Below, piece after piece: positions 30,631-39,269 of a stretch of DNA of 64,000 nucleotides (the first letter of the stretch is position 1; the number at the start of each line of letters is the position of its first letter). The translations under genes were made by a program, and so were the position numbers. Under the pieces are notes generated by a model, which ran no database searches, had not been told where the DNA came from, and saw only the letters and a program-made list of their open reading frames with translations. This DNA is from Candidatus Pelagibacter giovannonii (GTDB taxonomy: Bacteria > Pseudomonadota > Alphaproteobacteria > Pelagibacterales > Pelagibacteraceae), in assembly GCF_012276695.1 (NCBI RefSeq), contig NZ_CP038852.1, positions 1,178,001-1,242,000 on the forward strand. Reading direction: 5' to 3'.

Positions 30631-31415
30631 TGTCAAATCAATACGATGTATTAGGTAAAGCACCAGGGCCAGAAGATTTACAAAAATTATCTCCAGATAA
30701 TATTCACTTAACTATAAAAAAATTATCAGCTGGTTATGGCAAAATGGAAATACTTCATGATTTTAATTTAAATGTAAGTAAGGCTCAGTCACTATGTTTG
30801 ATCGGACCAAATGGTGCAGGAAAATCTACAATACTTCATTCTATTTATGGATTTACAAATATTTTTTCAGGACAAATAGAAATTGATGGAAAAGAAATTA
30901 CCAACTTAACTCCAGCTCAAAAACTTACTTCATGTGGAATTGCTTATATACTTCAAGATAATTCTGTTTTTCCAGATATGACTGTTGAAGAAAATTTATT
31001 GATGGGTGGTTATTCCAAAGAAAATACTGATGAGTCCCATGAAGAAGCAGAAAGAATTTTTGAAAAATATGAACGATTAAGAAATAGAAGAAATCAACCT
31101 GCTAAAGTTTTATCAGGTGGAGAAAGAAGATTATTAGAAATTTCTAGAGCACTAGTTATGAAGCCATCGGTATTACTAGTTGATGAACCATCTATTGGAT
31201 TGGAGCCAAGATATATTGATATGGTTTTTGAAATTTTAAGAGATCTACAACAAACAGAAAAGAAAACAATTATTTTAGTAGAACAAAATGCCAAAAAAGG
31301 ATTAGAGTTTGCAGATATTGGTTACGTTTTAGTATCAGGACAAACTGCGATTGCTGGTAAAGGGGATGATTTATTAAAAAACCCTGATGTCGGTAGATTA
31401 TTCCTTGGAGGTTAA
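30630..31415 (+). CDS. LivF-type ABC transporter ATP-binding protein
   Basis: This 261-residue ATPase has Walker A GPNGAGKST, signature LSGGERRLLEISRAL, Walker B VLLVDEPSIGLEP and VEQNAKKGLEFAD, the LivF pattern. An N-terminal extension of about 25 residues (LGKAPGPEDLQKLSPDN) precedes the domain. The stop is fused to the AzlC start (TAATG), linking import with the putative export pair that follows. Confidence 0.92.
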   Translation: MSNQYDVLGKAPGPEDLQKLSPDNIHLTIKKLSAGYGKMEILHDFNLNVSKAQSLCLIGPNGAGKSTILHSIYGFTNIFSGQIEIDGKEITNLTPAQKLTSCGIAYILQDNSVFPDMTVEENLLMGGYSKENTDESHEEAERIFEKYERLRNRRNQPAKVLSGGERRLLEISRALVMKPSVLLVDEPSIGLEPRYIDMVFEILRDLQQTEKKTIILVEQNAKKGLEFADIGYVLVSGQTAIAGKGDDLLKNPDVGRLFLGG

Positions 31416-32119
31416 TGATTAATAAAGAATTTTTCTTTAAAGGTTTCAAATCAATTCTAGCGCCAGACAGCCCAGCCCTTGCACTTGGTTGTTGTTTTAT
31501 CGCTATCGGTGCACTTCTTAAAAATTTAGGCTTTAATATTCAGGAAAGTATTCTTTCGACAATGCTTACTTATGCTTTGCCAGGTTCATTGGTTATGGCA
31601 GAGTCACTATTAGTTGGAGCATCATTATTAAATATTTTTTTAGCAGTATGGTTTGTTAATGCACGACTTTATCCAATGGCAGTTTCTTTATTTCCATTAA
31701 TGATGCATAAAAGCCAACCTAAGTGGAAATATTATTTTTCATGTCATTTTATTGCTGTGTCGGCATGGTTGATAATGAAGAGTAATTATAAAAGTATTGA
31801 AAAAAAACACAGAATTGATTTCTGGATTGGAATTGGTTGTGCAACCTGGACAACAGCTGTAATTGGGACTTTCATTGGATTTTATGCCTCAGATTATTTG
31901 GATAAAAATATGATGATGGGTCTAGCAATTTTAAATCCAATTTATTTCTTATGTATGATGGTGGGTGCAATGAAAACTGTTCAAATTACAGCTTCAGTAA
32001 TTCTAGGTTTAGCGCTGGGTCCAATTTTTTATTTTTTATCTCCTGAATGGTCAATTTTATTAGGTGGTTTTATTGGTGGAACTATTGCTTATTTTATAGG
32101 AGAATTAAATGTCAACTAG
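31415..32119 (+). CDS. azlC: AzlC-family branched-chain amino-acid exporter subunit
   Basis: This 234-residue membrane protein carries the AzlC pattern ALALGCCFIAIGALLKNLGF, FVNARLYPMAVSLFP and WTTAVIGTFIGFY. AzlC with AzlD exports branched-chain or related amino acids. It is directly coupled to an amino-acid importer by TAATG and overlaps azlD by 11 bases. The family cargo range is broad, so the name states homology and not the substrate. Confidence 0.88.
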   Translation: MINKEFFFKGFKSILAPDSPALALGCCFIAIGALLKNLGFNIQESILSTMLTYALPGSLVMAESLLVGASLLNIFLAVWFVNARLYPMAVSLFPLMMHKSQPKWKYYFSCHFIAVSAWLIMKSNYKSIEKKHRIDFWIGIGCATWTTAVIGTFIGFYASDYLDKNMMMGLAILNPIYFLCMMVGAMKTVQITASVILGLALGPIFYFLSPEWSILLGGFIGGTIAYFIGELNVN

Positions 32120-32432
32120 TGTAGTTCTTGCAATTTTAGTTACATCTCTTGCCACTTTCTCATCTAGGTTACTAGGGGTAATTTCCTCTGAGGGAATAAA
32201 AGAAACTTCAAAATTATTTAGATATTTTAATTGTCTTGCATACTCAACTTTAGCAGCACTGATTGCTAGAACAATTATTTTTCCTGTAGGAGTTATGTCT
32301 GATGCGAGCTATTTAAGTAGACTCATTGTAGTTTTATTTTGTTTATTTATATTTTTTATTTCAAAAAGAAATTTTGTTTATCCAACAGTAATTTCTGCTA
32401 TTATGATGACATTACTAAGTAATTACTTATAA
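32109..32432 (+). CDS. azlD: AzlD-family branched-chain amino-acid exporter subunit
   Basis: This 107-residue protein has about four membrane helices. ILVTSLATFSSRLLGV at the N-terminus and the C-terminal hydrophobic run fit the AzlD family, which partners AzlC. It overlaps azlC by 11 bases and is fused to the CsiD-like gene by TAATG. The tight packing supports an AzlCD pair working with neighbouring transport and oxidation genes. Confidence 0.85.
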   Translation: MSTSVVLAILVTSLATFSSRLLGVISSEGIKETSKLFRYFNCLAYSTLAALIARTIIFPVGVMSDASYLSRLIVVLFCLFIFFISKRNFVYPTVISAIMMTLLSNYL

Positions 32433-33343
32433 TGGAAAAAATTTCTGGATTAACAATAACTGAGCACCAAAATTCAAAAAGGATAATTGATATTAAAATT
32501 GAAGATGAGATTTTAGATAAATTAATTTTTCCATTCAATAAGTTTGATATTACCGCTTTAGAGTACAAACCATTTACTCGTTTTACATTAGCAAAAAGCT
32601 TAGATGAGCTTACATCTAATGAATTAAGCAAGCTTATGAATAAGATAATAAGAGACCGAGAAACAGGTTGCTTTATTATTGGACCCAAGAACCTTAATTC
32701 TAAGATTAATCATACTTTTTTAGTTAAGCTATCAACTGCTATTGCTCATTTGATTGGAATTCCAAACCATGACTCTATGGCTGGAAAATATTATGCAAGA
32801 TTTATTGTTAAACATGAGGACAAAAGTGACTCGTATTTAAGAAAAGCTTATACGAATATGGACCTTCATACAGACGGAACTTATGTCAAAGAAGTTACAG
32901 ATTGGTTGTTAATGACTAAAATTGATGAACAGAATGTAGAGGGTGGAGAGACAGCAATGTTACATCTAGATGATTGGGAACATTGTGGGGATTTATATAG
33001 TGATCCAGTAGGCAAGCAGAATTTTATTTGGGGATCACCAAAAAGTAAAAATATAGACTACAAGGTAGAGCATCCAGTGTTTTCGTCTGATGAAAACGGC
33101 AAACCTAATATTTCTTATATAGATCAATTTCCTGAGCCTAAAAATATGGAACAAGGTAATTTCTTGCAGAGATTATCGGATGGCTTAGAAGAAAGTAAAA
33201 ATAAAACTATTACTAAATTACCTGTTGGATCTGCAATAATTGCTAATAATTACTTTTGGCTGCATGGAAGAAAACCTTTTAAAGAAAATAAAGATTTAAG
33301 TAGAGAACTGTTGAGAATTAGAGGTTCTTTTTTTATTAATTAA
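32432..33343 (+). CDS. CsiD/GlaH-like 2-oxoglutarate-dependent dioxygenase (glutarate 2-hydroxylase family)
   Basis: This 303-residue protein matches E. coli CsiD over nearly its whole length. ALEYKPFTRF, TAIAHLIGIPNHDSMAGKYY, MDLHTDGTYVKEVTDW, KIDEQNVEGGE and HLDDWEH are easily aligned. Fe ligands are His146, Asp148 and His278, and the 2-oxoglutarate Arg is Arg297 (RELLRIRG). CsiD hydroxylates glutarate to L-2-hydroxyglutarate in lysine catabolism. The usual partner, L-2-hydroxyglutarate dehydrogenase (LhgO), is not in the window. The gene is coupled to azlD by TAATG, so its substrate may be a transported compound. Confidence 0.88.
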   Translation: MEKISGLTITEHQNSKRIIDIKIEDEILDKLIFPFNKFDITALEYKPFTRFTLAKSLDELTSNELSKLMNKIIRDRETGCFIIGPKNLNSKINHTFLVKLSTAIAHLIGIPNHDSMAGKYYARFIVKHEDKSDSYLRKAYTNMDLHTDGTYVKEVTDWLLMTKIDEQNVEGGETAMLHLDDWEHCGDLYSDPVGKQNFIWGSPKSKNIDYKVEHPVFSSDENGKPNISYIDQFPEPKNMEQGNFLQRLSDGLEESKNKTITKLPVGSAIIANNYFWLHGRKPFKENKDLSRELLRIRGSFFIN

Positions 33344-33375
33344 TTCACTAATATCACTATAAAGTAACTATATTT

Positions 33376-34142
33376 ATGAAATTAGGCTTTATAGGAACAG
33401 GTAAAATTACATCTGCAGTGGTCACTGGTATTTGCAGCTCTAGTATTTCATATAAAAAAATAATCATTTCTAATAGAAATAAATCTACATCTAGCATATT
33501 AAAAAAAAATTTAAAAAAATAAGTATTAACAAAGATAATCAGGAAATAGTTAATTCATGTGATTGGATATTTTTATCAGTAACCCCAACAGTGGGTGAAA
33601 AGATTATTAAAAATTTAAAGTTTAGATCAAATCAAACTATAATTAGCTTCATATCAACAATTACTTTAGCTCAACTTAAAAAAGCTATTAAAGTAAAAGC
33701 TAAAATAGTAAGAGCAATACCGCTACCACCAATATCTTTAAAAAAAGGACCAGTACCCATTTGTCCTCCAAATAAAAAAGTAAAAGATTTTTTTAATAAA
33801 ATTGGAACTACTGTCGAAATCAAAAATGAAAAATCATCAATTAATTTTTGGTCAACATCTGGAATGATGGCTCCATTTTATGAACTATTAAGAGTGATGA
33901 CTAATTGGTTAGTCAAAAGAGGAGTTAAGCGAAATGATGCACAAAAATATATAACATCTTTATTTTTAGCATTATCTGAAGATGCAGTTGTGCATTCTAA
34001 AAATGATTTAAAATATTTAGTAAAAGAATCTCAAACACCTAAAGGATTAAATGAACAAGGTGTTAAAGAACTAACAAAAGCTGGTTTTTATAAATCTTTA
34101 GAGAAAACTCTCAATAGTATACATAAAAGATTAAATAAATAA
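33376..34142 (+). pseudogene. Pyrroline-5-carboxylate reductase-like gene split by a -1 frameshift
   Basis: The first frame starts at 33376 with MKLGFIGTGKITSAVVTG, the ProC NADP-binding motif, and stops at 33520-33522 after 48 codons. The second frame, one base back, continues with NSCDWIFLSVTPTVGEK, SFISTITLAQLKKA, AIPLPPIS and a ProC-like dimerisation domain (QTPKGLNEQGVKEL), ending at 34142. Together they give about 255 residues, a normal ProC length. The frame change falls in an A9 run (33501-33509) or an A7 run (33513-33519), both of which contain the slippery string A-AAA-AAA. It may be a dead gene, a sequencing error, or a gene rescued by ribosomal or transcriptional slippage. Confidence 0.75.
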
Positions 34143-34148
34143 ATTTTC

Positions 34149-34943
34149 ATGGATCAACAACAGAATATTTTACAAATTAAAAATCTATCTAAATATTTTG
34201 GAGGATTGGCTGCAGTTTCAGATTGTTCTTTAAAAATTAAGAAAGGTTCTATTACAGGAATTATTGGACCTAATGGATCAGGCAAAACTACTTTATTCAA
34301 TTTAATTGCAGGAAACTTGAAAGCATCAAGTGGAAAAGTTTTACTCTATGATGAAGATGTAACAAATGTTCCTTCATATGAACTATTTTCAAAAGGAATA
34401 TTAAGAACTTTTCAAATAGCACATGAATTTACCAATCTTTCTGTTCTTGAAAATTTGATGATGGTACCAGCAAATCAGTCTGGTGAAAAATTAATGACAG
34501 CTTTACTGAAACCAAGTCTAGTTAGAACTGAAGAACTTGCTGTAAAACAAAAGGCTCAGGATGTAGTTGATTTTTTAAATCTAACTCATTTATCAAATGA
34601 ATTAGCTGGAAATTTATCTGGTGGCCAAAAGAAATTACTAGAACTTGGACGAACTATGATGGTTGATGCAAAATTAGTATTACTTGATGAAGTAGGAGCT
34701 GGTGTTAACAGAACGCTACTTAAAGATCTGGGGACTGCAATTCTTAAGTTAAATAAAGAAGAGGAGTACACATTTTGTATGATCGAGCATGATATGGAAT
34801 TTATAAGCAGATTATGTGACCCAGTTATTGTTATGGCTGAAGGGTCAGTTTTATTTGAAGGAACTGCTGAAGACGCTAAGAAAGATGAAAAAGTTATTGA
34901 AAGTTATTTAGGTAGAGGATCAAAAATAAAGGATGAAAATTAA
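34149..34943 (+). CDS. LivG-type ABC transporter ATP-binding protein, second system
   Basis: This 264-residue ATPase has Walker A GPNGSGKTT, signature LSGGQKKLLELGRTM, Walker B LVLLDEVGAGVNR and MIEHDMEFISRL. Walker B ends with Glu-Val in place of the usual Glu-Pro. The subunit order here is G-F-H-M, different from the first system (H-M-G-F), so the two operons are not recent tandem duplicates. The stop is fused to the next start by TAATG. Confidence 0.9.
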   Translation: MDQQQNILQIKNLSKYFGGLAAVSDCSLKIKKGSITGIIGPNGSGKTTLFNLIAGNLKASSGKVLLYDEDVTNVPSYELFSKGILRTFQIAHEFTNLSVLENLMMVPANQSGEKLMTALLKPSLVRTEELAVKQKAQDVVDFLNLTHLSNELAGNLSGGQKKLLELGRTMMVDAKLVLLDEVGAGVNRTLLKDLGTAILKLNKEEEYTFCMIEHDMEFISRLCDPVIVMAEGSVLFEGTAEDAKKDEKVIESYLGRGSKIKDEN

Positions 34944-35650
34944 TGGCTTTTTTTGAAGGTTTAAAAATGACAGGTGGTTATGGTAATGGACCTGATATCA
35001 TTAATTCTTGTTCGGTTGATGTTAATAGAGGAGAGATAGTTTCAATTCTTGGACCTAATGGTGCAGGTAAATCAACTGCTATGAAAGCATTGCTTGGTCT
35101 TTTAAGTTTAAAATCAGGTTCAGTAGTAATTGATGGAAAAGATATTTCAAAACTTTCACCACAGGATAGAGTAAAAGAAGGTATTTCGTTTGTACCACAA
35201 ACTAAAAATGTATTTTCTGGAATGAGTGTTGAAGAAAATTTAGAAATGGGTGCTTATTTAAGAGATGATGATTACCAAGAAATCATAGAAGAAATTTATG
35301 AACTCTTTCCAGTATTAAGAGAAAAAAGAAATCAGCTAGTAGGTGAATTATCTGGAGGCCAAAGACAACAGGTAGCACTTGGGAGAGCATTAATGATAAA
35401 GCCGTCTGTATTAATGTTAGATGAGCCTACAGCAGGAGTTTCTCCAATTGTAATGGATGAATTATTTGATCATATAATTAAAGTTAAAAGAACTAATGTT
35501 GCAATTTTAATGGTTGAACAAAATGCTAAGCAAGCACTTAATATTTCTGATCGAGGATATGTACTGGTTACTGGTGAAAATAAATATTCAGGAACAGGAA
35601 TAGAATTATTAAATGACCCAAGAGTAAGAAGCTCTTTTTTAGGTGGATAG
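34943..35650 (+). CDS. LivF-type ABC transporter ATP-binding protein, second system
   Basis: This 235-residue ATPase has Walker A GPNGAGKST, signature LSGGQRQQVALGRAL, Walker B VLMLDEPTAGVSP and MVEQNAKQALNIS. It pairs with the preceding LivG-type subunit. The permease genes follow at once. Length and motifs are normal for LivF. Confidence 0.9.
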   Translation: MAFFEGLKMTGGYGNGPDIINSCSVDVNRGEIVSILGPNGAGKSTAMKALLGLLSLKSGSVVIDGKDISKLSPQDRVKEGISFVPQTKNVFSGMSVEENLEMGAYLRDDDYQEIIEEIYELFPVLREKRNQLVGELSGGQRQQVALGRALMIKPSVLMLDEPTAGVSPIVMDELFDHIIKVKRTNVAILMVEQNAKQALNISDRGYVLVTGENKYSGTGIELLNDPRVRSSFLGG

Positions 35651-35651
35651 T

Positions 35652-36662
35652 ATGGATTTTTTAAACGCAATTATATTATTATTAAATTACATTTTTGTAC
35701 CAGCACTTACTTATGGCTCACAACTAGCACTAGGTGCAATATTTGTAACTTTAATTTATGGAATTCTACGATTCGCAAACTTTGCAACTGGAGACATGAT
35801 GGCTTTTGGTACAATGGTTACTATTTTAATTACTTGGTACTTTCAATCAATAGGCATCTCTTTAGGTGTTTTACCAACAGCTCTTCTTGCCATACCTTTT
35901 GCTATAATTTTTATGATTGGCTACATGCTCTTTATAGATAAATTTGTATTTAGGTATTATAGAGTTCAAAAAAGCCCACCAGTTCAACTTGCGATGGTTA
36001 GTATTGGTGTAATGTTTGTAACACAAGCTGTGGTTAGAATAATAATTGGTCCATCAGACAGAAGATTTTTTGATGGAGAAAAATTTATTATTAAAGCAAG
36101 TGAATTTAAAGAGATGACAGGACTTAATGAGGGGTTAGCTATTAAATCTAGTCAGGTAATAACTGTATTTGTAACACTTGTATTGGTTTCAATTTTATTC
36201 TGGTTTTTAAACAAAACTAAAACAGGAAAAAGTATGCGTGCTTATTCGGATAATGAGGATTTAGCTTTATTATCAGGGATAGATCCAAAAAGAGTAGTTA
36301 TGATTACATGGATTATTGCTGGTATTTTAGCAACTATTGGTGGAGCTTTGTATGGTTTGGACAAAAGCTTTAAACCATTTACCTACTTTAATAATATGCT
36401 ACCAATTTTTGCTGCTGCAATTGTTGGTGGTATTGGAAACCCTTTTGGAGCATTTTTAGGAGGGTATGTCATAGCTTTTTCAGAAATATTCCTCACCTAT
36501 GCTTATAAAAAATTCTTTATGTATGTTTTACCAGAAAGTATGGAGCCAGAAACATTAGTGCAATTATTATCTACTGATTATAAATTTGCTGTATCATTTT
36601 CTATATTGGTGATCGTTTTGCTTTATAGACCAAATGGAATATTTAAAGGGAAAGTATTGTGA
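35652..36662 (+). CDS. LivH-type ABC transporter permease, second system
   Basis: This permease of about 336 residues has the LivH pattern QLALGAIFVTLIYGILRFAN and ATGDMMAFG near the N-terminus and the coupling loop SMRAYSDNEDLALLSGID. I chose the ATG at 35652, one base after the previous stop, over an in-frame GTG three codons upstream that overlaps it. The stop overlaps the LivM-type start (GTGA). It is longer than the first-system homologue because of a loop around 135-175. Confidence 0.88.
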   Translation: MDFLNAIILLLNYIFVPALTYGSQLALGAIFVTLIYGILRFANFATGDMMAFGTMVTILITWYFQSIGISLGVLPTALLAIPFAIIFMIGYMLFIDKFVFRYYRVQKSPPVQLAMVSIGVMFVTQAVVRIIIGPSDRRFFDGEKFIIKASEFKEMTGLNEGLAIKSSQVITVFVTLVLVSILFWFLNKTKTGKSMRAYSDNEDLALLSGIDPKRVVMITWIIAGILATIGGALYGLDKSFKPFTYFNNMLPIFAAAIVGGIGNPFGAFLGGYVIAFSEIFLTYAYKKFFMYVLPESMEPETLVQLLSTDYKFAVSFSILVIVLLYRPNGIFKGKVL

Positions 36663-38029
36663 GAAAGCACTTAAATGTAATTACAGCCTACGCAATAATG
36701 ATGGGTTTAATTATCTTAGTTGGAATATTTCAATCATGGAATGTTGCTCTATCAATTTTTAATATGTGTTTGATTTCTGCAGTGATGACCATGGGTGCAA
36801 ACATTCAATGGGGATATGCAGGCCTAATTAATTTTGGTCTCATGGGTTATGCAGCATTAGGTGGATTGGCTGCAGTTTTAATATCAGCCCAACCAGTACA
36901 AGAAGCGTGGGTTGCTGGGGGTTTTAATATTTTAATGTGTTTGTGGTTGATAGTGGCGATGATATTTGCAATTCGATTTGTATTAAAATATTTTGAAAAA
37001 TCAAAGTTTAGAACTTATGGTATTGCGGCAATTATTATTGCTGGAATTGTTATTATAAGAATAACATCAGAGTCAAGCATTGAAGCTATTGAAAGTGTTA
37101 ATCCTGCAACCACAGGGTTTCTTGGTGGATTAGGGTTGCCAATTATGTTTTCTTGGATTGTTGGTGCTTTTTTTGCGGGAGGTCTAGCTTTTGTAGTTGG
37201 AAAAGTTGCACTAGGGTTACGTGCAGATTATTTAGCTATTGCAACACTACTTATTTCTGAAATTGTTATAGCTATTATTAAACATGAAGATTGGTTAACA
37301 AGAGGTGTTAAAAATGTCATTGGATTGGATAGACCAGTACCTTATGAAGTTGAACTTCAAACAAAAGAATGGTTTATAAATCTAGTTGCAAAGTTTAATT
37401 CAGGTAAATTAGATTTAATTGCAAGTATTTCTGATAAACAAGCAGCTCTTAATCAATTAGTTATTGAAGGATCATCAGTATTTGTAAAACTTTGTTATTC
37501 AGGATTGTTTTTAATGGTGGTTATAGCTCTTTTAATAATTACTCAAAAAGCTCTTTATTCTCCATGGGGAAGAATGATGAGAGCGATCAGAGATAATGAA
37601 GAAGCAGCAAATGCAATGGGTAAAAATGTTGTTAAACAGCATTTGTTAATTTTTATTTTAGGTTCAGCAATTGTTGGAATTGCTGGTGCAATGTTAGTTA
37701 CTCAAGATGGTTTATTTACACCAGGTAGCTATAGGCCAATGAGGTATACTTTTTTAATCTGGGTTATGGTTATAGTTGGAGGAAGTGGAAATAATTTTGG
37801 TGCTATATTAGGTGGTTTTGCGGTCTGGTTTTTATGGATTGAGGCAGCGCCAATAGCATTATTCTTAATTAATCTATTTACTGCAGGTTTAGCAGACACA
37901 CATTCATTAAAAATTCATTTAATTGAAAGTGTTCCATATTTTAGGTACCTAATGATGGGAATGGGTCTCTTATTAATCATGAGATATCGTCCTAAAGGTA
38001 TACTTCCTGAGAAAATCGAAATAAAATAA
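36659..38029 (+). CDS. LivM-type ABC transporter permease, second system
   Basis: This 456-residue permease is about 100 residues longer than typical LivM. The conserved parts are MTMGANIQWGYAGLINFGL, GLRADYLAIATLLISEIV and the coupling loop MRAIRDNEEAANAMGK. Extra material lies at about 95-150 (hydrophobic with a charged turn) and 215-270, likely periplasmic. It probably starts with the GTG at 36659, overlapping the previous stop by four bases. The likely binding protein is encoded convergently at 40088-41281. Confidence 0.88.
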   Translation: MRKHLNVITAYAIMMGLIILVGIFQSWNVALSIFNMCLISAVMTMGANIQWGYAGLINFGLMGYAALGGLAAVLISAQPVQEAWVAGGFNILMCLWLIVAMIFAIRFVLKYFEKSKFRTYGIAAIIIAGIVIIRITSESSIEAIESVNPATTGFLGGLGLPIMFSWIVGAFFAGGLAFVVGKVALGLRADYLAIATLLISEIVIAIIKHEDWLTRGVKNVIGLDRPVPYEVELQTKEWFINLVAKFNSGKLDLIASISDKQAALNQLVIEGSSVFVKLCYSGLFLMVVIALLIITQKALYSPWGRMMRAIRDNEEAANAMGKNVVKQHLLIFILGSAIVGIAGAMLVTQDGLFTPGSYRPMRYTFLIWVMVIVGGSGNNFGAILGGFAVWFLWIEAAPIALFLINLFTAGLADTHSLKIHLIESVPYFRYLMMGMGLLLIMRYRPKGILPEKIEIK

Positions 38030-38036
38030 ATATATT

Positions 38037-38105
38037 ATGAAATATATTATACTCGGAGCTGCAGTAGCATGGGCTATGTACATCGGAGATAAATATTTTT
38101 TTTAA
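38037..38105 (+). CDS. 22-residue single-helix membrane microprotein (putative)
   Basis: This frame of 22 codons plus stop encodes a hydrophobic peptide that starts MKYIILGAAVAWAMYIGD and ends in a Lys-Tyr-Phe-Phe tail, a plausible single membrane helix. It lies seven bases after the LivM-type stop, and its TAA overlaps the start of the MFS gene (TAATG), the same coupling used by clear genes nearby. It may be a small transporter subunit or only a coupling leader for the MFS gene. No family is recognised. Confidence 0.5.
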   Translation: MKYIILGAAVAWAMYIGDKYFF

Positions 38106-39268
38106 TGAATAAGAATTTATGGTTGCTGATTTTAAGTCAAGTCTTTGCTTTCACACCAGCACCTGTAACAGTTTTTTTAAGCGGAATAATTGGTTCTCAA
38201 TTTAGTCCAGTAAAGTTTTTAGCAACTTTACCGATGGCTTTATCAATTGTAGGTATAGCTATTTTTGCAACTTTTGCAGCAAAGGTCATGAGTATAATTG
38301 GACGGAGAGTAGGCTTTATACTTGCCTCTGTAGTAAGCTCTTTGTCATCTCTATTAGCTGCTTACTCAATAGTTAATGAAATTTTTATTCTTTTTAATTT
38401 TTCATGTTTTTTACTTGGAGCAGGAGGAGCCTTTAGCCATCAATATCGTTTTGCAGCTGTTGAAACAGTAAAAAAAGATATGGCACCAAAAGCAATATCA
38501 ATAATATTATTAGCAGGAATAGGCTCAGCTTTTATAGGCCCAAATGTTGCCAATATAACAAAAGATATCATAGCTGAACATTTATATGCTGGATCTTATA
38601 TTGCACTTGCAGCTTTAACTCTTACTTCAACAATTTTTTTATTATTTTATGAAGATGGGCATAAACCAAATCGTGTTAACAAAAAAATTAAACGTAGTTA
38701 TTTAGAATTAATTTCTCAACCAAGGTTTCTACAGGCTTTAGTGGCTTCTTCATTTGCTTATGCTGTGATGTCATTTTTAATGACTGCAACTCCAATAAGT
38801 ATGCATGTAATGGAAAAAATAAGTTTAACTAAAACAGGGTTTGTAATTCAACTTCATATTGCAGCAATGTTTTTACCATCACTAGTTACAGGCAATTTGA
38901 TAAGAAAATTTGGTCATAGTAAAATTATGTATGCAGGAGTTGCTTTATTTTTGATAACAATTTTGACTAGTTTATTTGAGCAAAACTTTGTTAATTATTT
39001 AATCGCTCTGATATTTTTAGGATTTGGTTGGAATTTTTTATTTATATCTGGAACGAGTTTATTAGTTTTATCTTATAGGGAAGATGAAAAATTTAAAGCA
39101 CAAGGCTTTAACGATTTAATTGTTTATTCTATTCAAGCAGTAGCAAGTTTATCAGCAGGAGTTTTTTTAACTTTAACAAGCTGGAAAACAATGAATTTAA
39201 TTTGTTTAATTTTTTTAGCTATAATCATTTTAACAACATTAAGAGCAGATTTTAGAGAAAGAAAATAA
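38105..39268 (+). CDS. MFS transporter
   Basis: This 387-residue protein has about twelve membrane helices in two halves. The first half includes FATFAAKVMSIIGRRVG, a variant of the MFS motif A loop, and FLLGAGGAFSHQYRFAAVE. The second half has NLIRKFGHSKIMYAG. It resembles MFS drug or metabolite carriers of the YfcJ/YhhS kind. The cargo is unknown. It is coupled upstream to a 22-codon reading frame and followed after one base by a TauE/SafE exporter gene. Confidence 0.85.
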   Translation: MNKNLWLLILSQVFAFTPAPVTVFLSGIIGSQFSPVKFLATLPMALSIVGIAIFATFAAKVMSIIGRRVGFILASVVSSLSSLLAAYSIVNEIFILFNFSCFLLGAGGAFSHQYRFAAVETVKKDMAPKAISIILLAGIGSAFIGPNVANITKDIIAEHLYAGSYIALAALTLTSTIFLLFYEDGHKPNRVNKKIKRSYLELISQPRFLQALVASSFAYAVMSFLMTATPISMHVMEKISLTKTGFVIQLHIAAMFLPSLVTGNLIRKFGHSKIMYAGVALFLITILTSLFEQNFVNYLIALIFLGFGWNFLFISGTSLLVLSYREDEKFKAQGFNDLIVYSIQAVASLSAGVFLTLTSWKTMNLICLIFLAIIILTTLRADFRERK

Positions 39269-39269
39269 A

